Positions 63,294 to 64,000 of a stretch of DNA of 64,000 nucleotides are shown one piece after another. The position numbers and the translations under genes were made by a program. Positions within the stretch are counted from its first letter, which is position 1, and every line of letters starts with the position of its first letter. Source of the DNA: Leucobacter celer subsp. astrifaciens (lineage in GTDB: Bacteria; Actinomycetota; Actinomycetes; Actinomycetales; Microbacteriaceae); assembly GCF_001273835.1 (NCBI RefSeq), contig NZ_JHEI01000133.1, forward strand, positions 1 to 64,000, read 5' to 3'. The notes beneath the pieces are model-generated. The model did not search any database. It saw nothing but the letters and a program-made list of their open reading frames with translations, and was not told where the DNA came from.

Positions 63294-64000
63294 TCAGTCG
63301 GGATACCTCGAGAGTGTAGTGCTGCGGGTGATCCGTCGGAACTCGCGCGGAGAGACCCCGACAGCACGACGAAACTGGCGCGCTGCAAAATCAGCATCTC
63401 CCCACCCCACAGACGCCGCTATGGCGGAGATCGGCAAGTCGGTACCTTTTAGTAGGCGAGCCATCTGTTCTGCACGAAGCATCGTTAAATACGCTATGGG
63501 TGCCTTCCCATACGCATCTGAGAACACGCGCCGGAGCTGCGACGGTGACAGATGCACGACACTGGCCAATTCCGGTACCGACCATCGGCGATGCAGCTCA
63601 CTGGCGAGGATTTCGGCAATTTTCCGGGCTTCGCTGCGTAGCGGTTGAAAGTCACGATGGCGGGGCGCAGACGGCACAACCGTATGCCTTTGTGTTGAAG
63701 TGACCCGTTGACCAGTAACGACTATGTGCGGGACCACGACGTCGAGGATTGAGGAGAGCAGCGACTGCGCACGGTAGAAGCATGCAGGCTGCAAGCCCTC
63801 TTCGCTCAATTTCGCGAGATCGTCCAGCCAAGGTGCTAGCAATCTTGCTCGGTCTATGCCAATCCGGACGACTTGCGCCGGCTCTGCGTAGTTGATATCG
63901 AGATACTCAGTGGCATCGCGACGGTCGTTGAACTGCGCAGAGTGCTGCCAAAAAACCAGATCAACCATGTAGTCAGGGTCAAGGTACAGGGTCGTTGTCG
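63294..64000 (-). CDS. AraC-family regulator, 5' end beyond the window
   Basis: At least 235 residues. The C-terminal double HTH is complete: SELHRRWSVPELASVVHLSP then SQLRRVFSDAYGKAPIAYLT, and DLPISAIAASVGWGDADFAA then RQFRRAVGVSPREFRR. The N-terminal effector domain is cut. The frame continues past the ATG at 63,968 into LYLDPDY, a motif common near the start of such proteins, so the ATG is internal. It has lower G+C than the core ICE genes and is probably cargo or a regulator at the element's variable end. Confidence 0.85.
   Translation of the reverse strand, partial: TTTLYLDPDYMVDLVFWQHSAQFNDRRDATEYLDINYAEPAQVVRIGIDRARLLAPWLDDLAKLSEEGLQPACFYRAQSLLSSILDVVVPHIVVTGQRVTSTQRHTVVPSAPRHRDFQPLRSEARKIAEILASELHRRWSVPELASVVHLSPSQLRRVFSDAYGKAPIAYLTMLRAEQMARLLKGTDLPISAIAASVGWGDADFAARQFRRAVGVSPREFRRITRSTTLSRYPD

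Noticed and set aside
40331..64000. Second copy of the tRNA-Pro 3' end as attR inside the window
   Set aside because: I scanned the ICE gaps by eye and found no repeat of the T arm and acceptor sequence; the right end is taken to lie outside.

Overview
The window is high-GC DNA (roughly 70 percent G+C by eye) from an actinobacterium. Gene order (tlyA-nadK-recN, then pyrG-NUDIX-xerD-parA-scpA-scpB-rluB-tyrA-cmk-der), many promoters with a TANNNT -10 box immediately before the start codon (leaderless mRNAs), and close translational coupling (1-14 nt overlaps) point to Microbacteriaceae. A Leucobacter-like organism is my best guess; the genus is an inference.

Positions 1-40,170 are chromosomal. 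120-23,866 is mostly housekeeping: a low-complexity TPR-like protein, a HAD phosphatase, tlyA, nadK, recN, an AI-2E family permease, map with a divergent XRE regulator, zapE, pyrG, a NUDIX hydrolase, xerD, a DMT permease with divergent LysR, parA, scpA, scpB, a pseudouridine synthase, prephenate dehydrogenase, cmk and der. Several of these genes (scpA, the rluB-type gene, cmk, perhaps xerD) carry in-frame palindromic insertions, two of which match each other and one of which matches an intergenic repeat family. 24,223-30,859 holds a divergent pair of secreted proteins, a subtilase and a beta-propeller/HtaA-like protein. Both end in three SLH-type repeats and share a DtxR/IdeR-like iron box, so I read this as an iron-regulated surface heme/iron locus. 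31,018-40,086 holds accessory genes: DUF817, DUF4190, an MFS pump with TetR, an RraA-like protein, a YhhN-like membrane protein, a NUDIX-NYN fusion, a flavin-binding-fold protein, and a YCII/ECF42-type sigma pair.

At 40,253-40,326 lies tRNA-Pro(GGG), preceded by a tRNA-Pro-like gene that lacks a T arm but keeps its other stems by compensatory changes. From about 40,330 to the window end is the left part of an integrative and conjugative element (ICE), nearly all on the minus strand. It holds an integrase and excisionase beside the tRNA, an SSB-like protein, a VirD4/TraG coupling protein, a DprA-like protein, an LPVTG-anchored surface protein with a thioester-type domain, a VirB4-type ATPase, an SCO6880-like protein, a TrbL/VirB6-like channel protein, two small paralogous membrane proteins, a bifunctional cell-wall hydrolase, a VirB8/TcpC-like protein, a ParB-like protein, a DUF2637-HTH protein, a prim-pol primase and an ArdC-like antirestriction protein. 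These would form a Gram-positive type IV secretion apparatus plus functions for establishing the element in a recipient. No relaxase and no right attachment site are in the window. A short element reading GCGCACCTG on the coding strand recurs about 20-60 bp upstream of seven ICE genes and may coordinate them.

The last gene (AraC family, minus strand) runs off the right edge. Stretches over 300 bases without a gene (10,313-10,850, 23,867-24,222, 32,421-32,917, 37,421-37,730) hold repeats and stem-loops and are listed.
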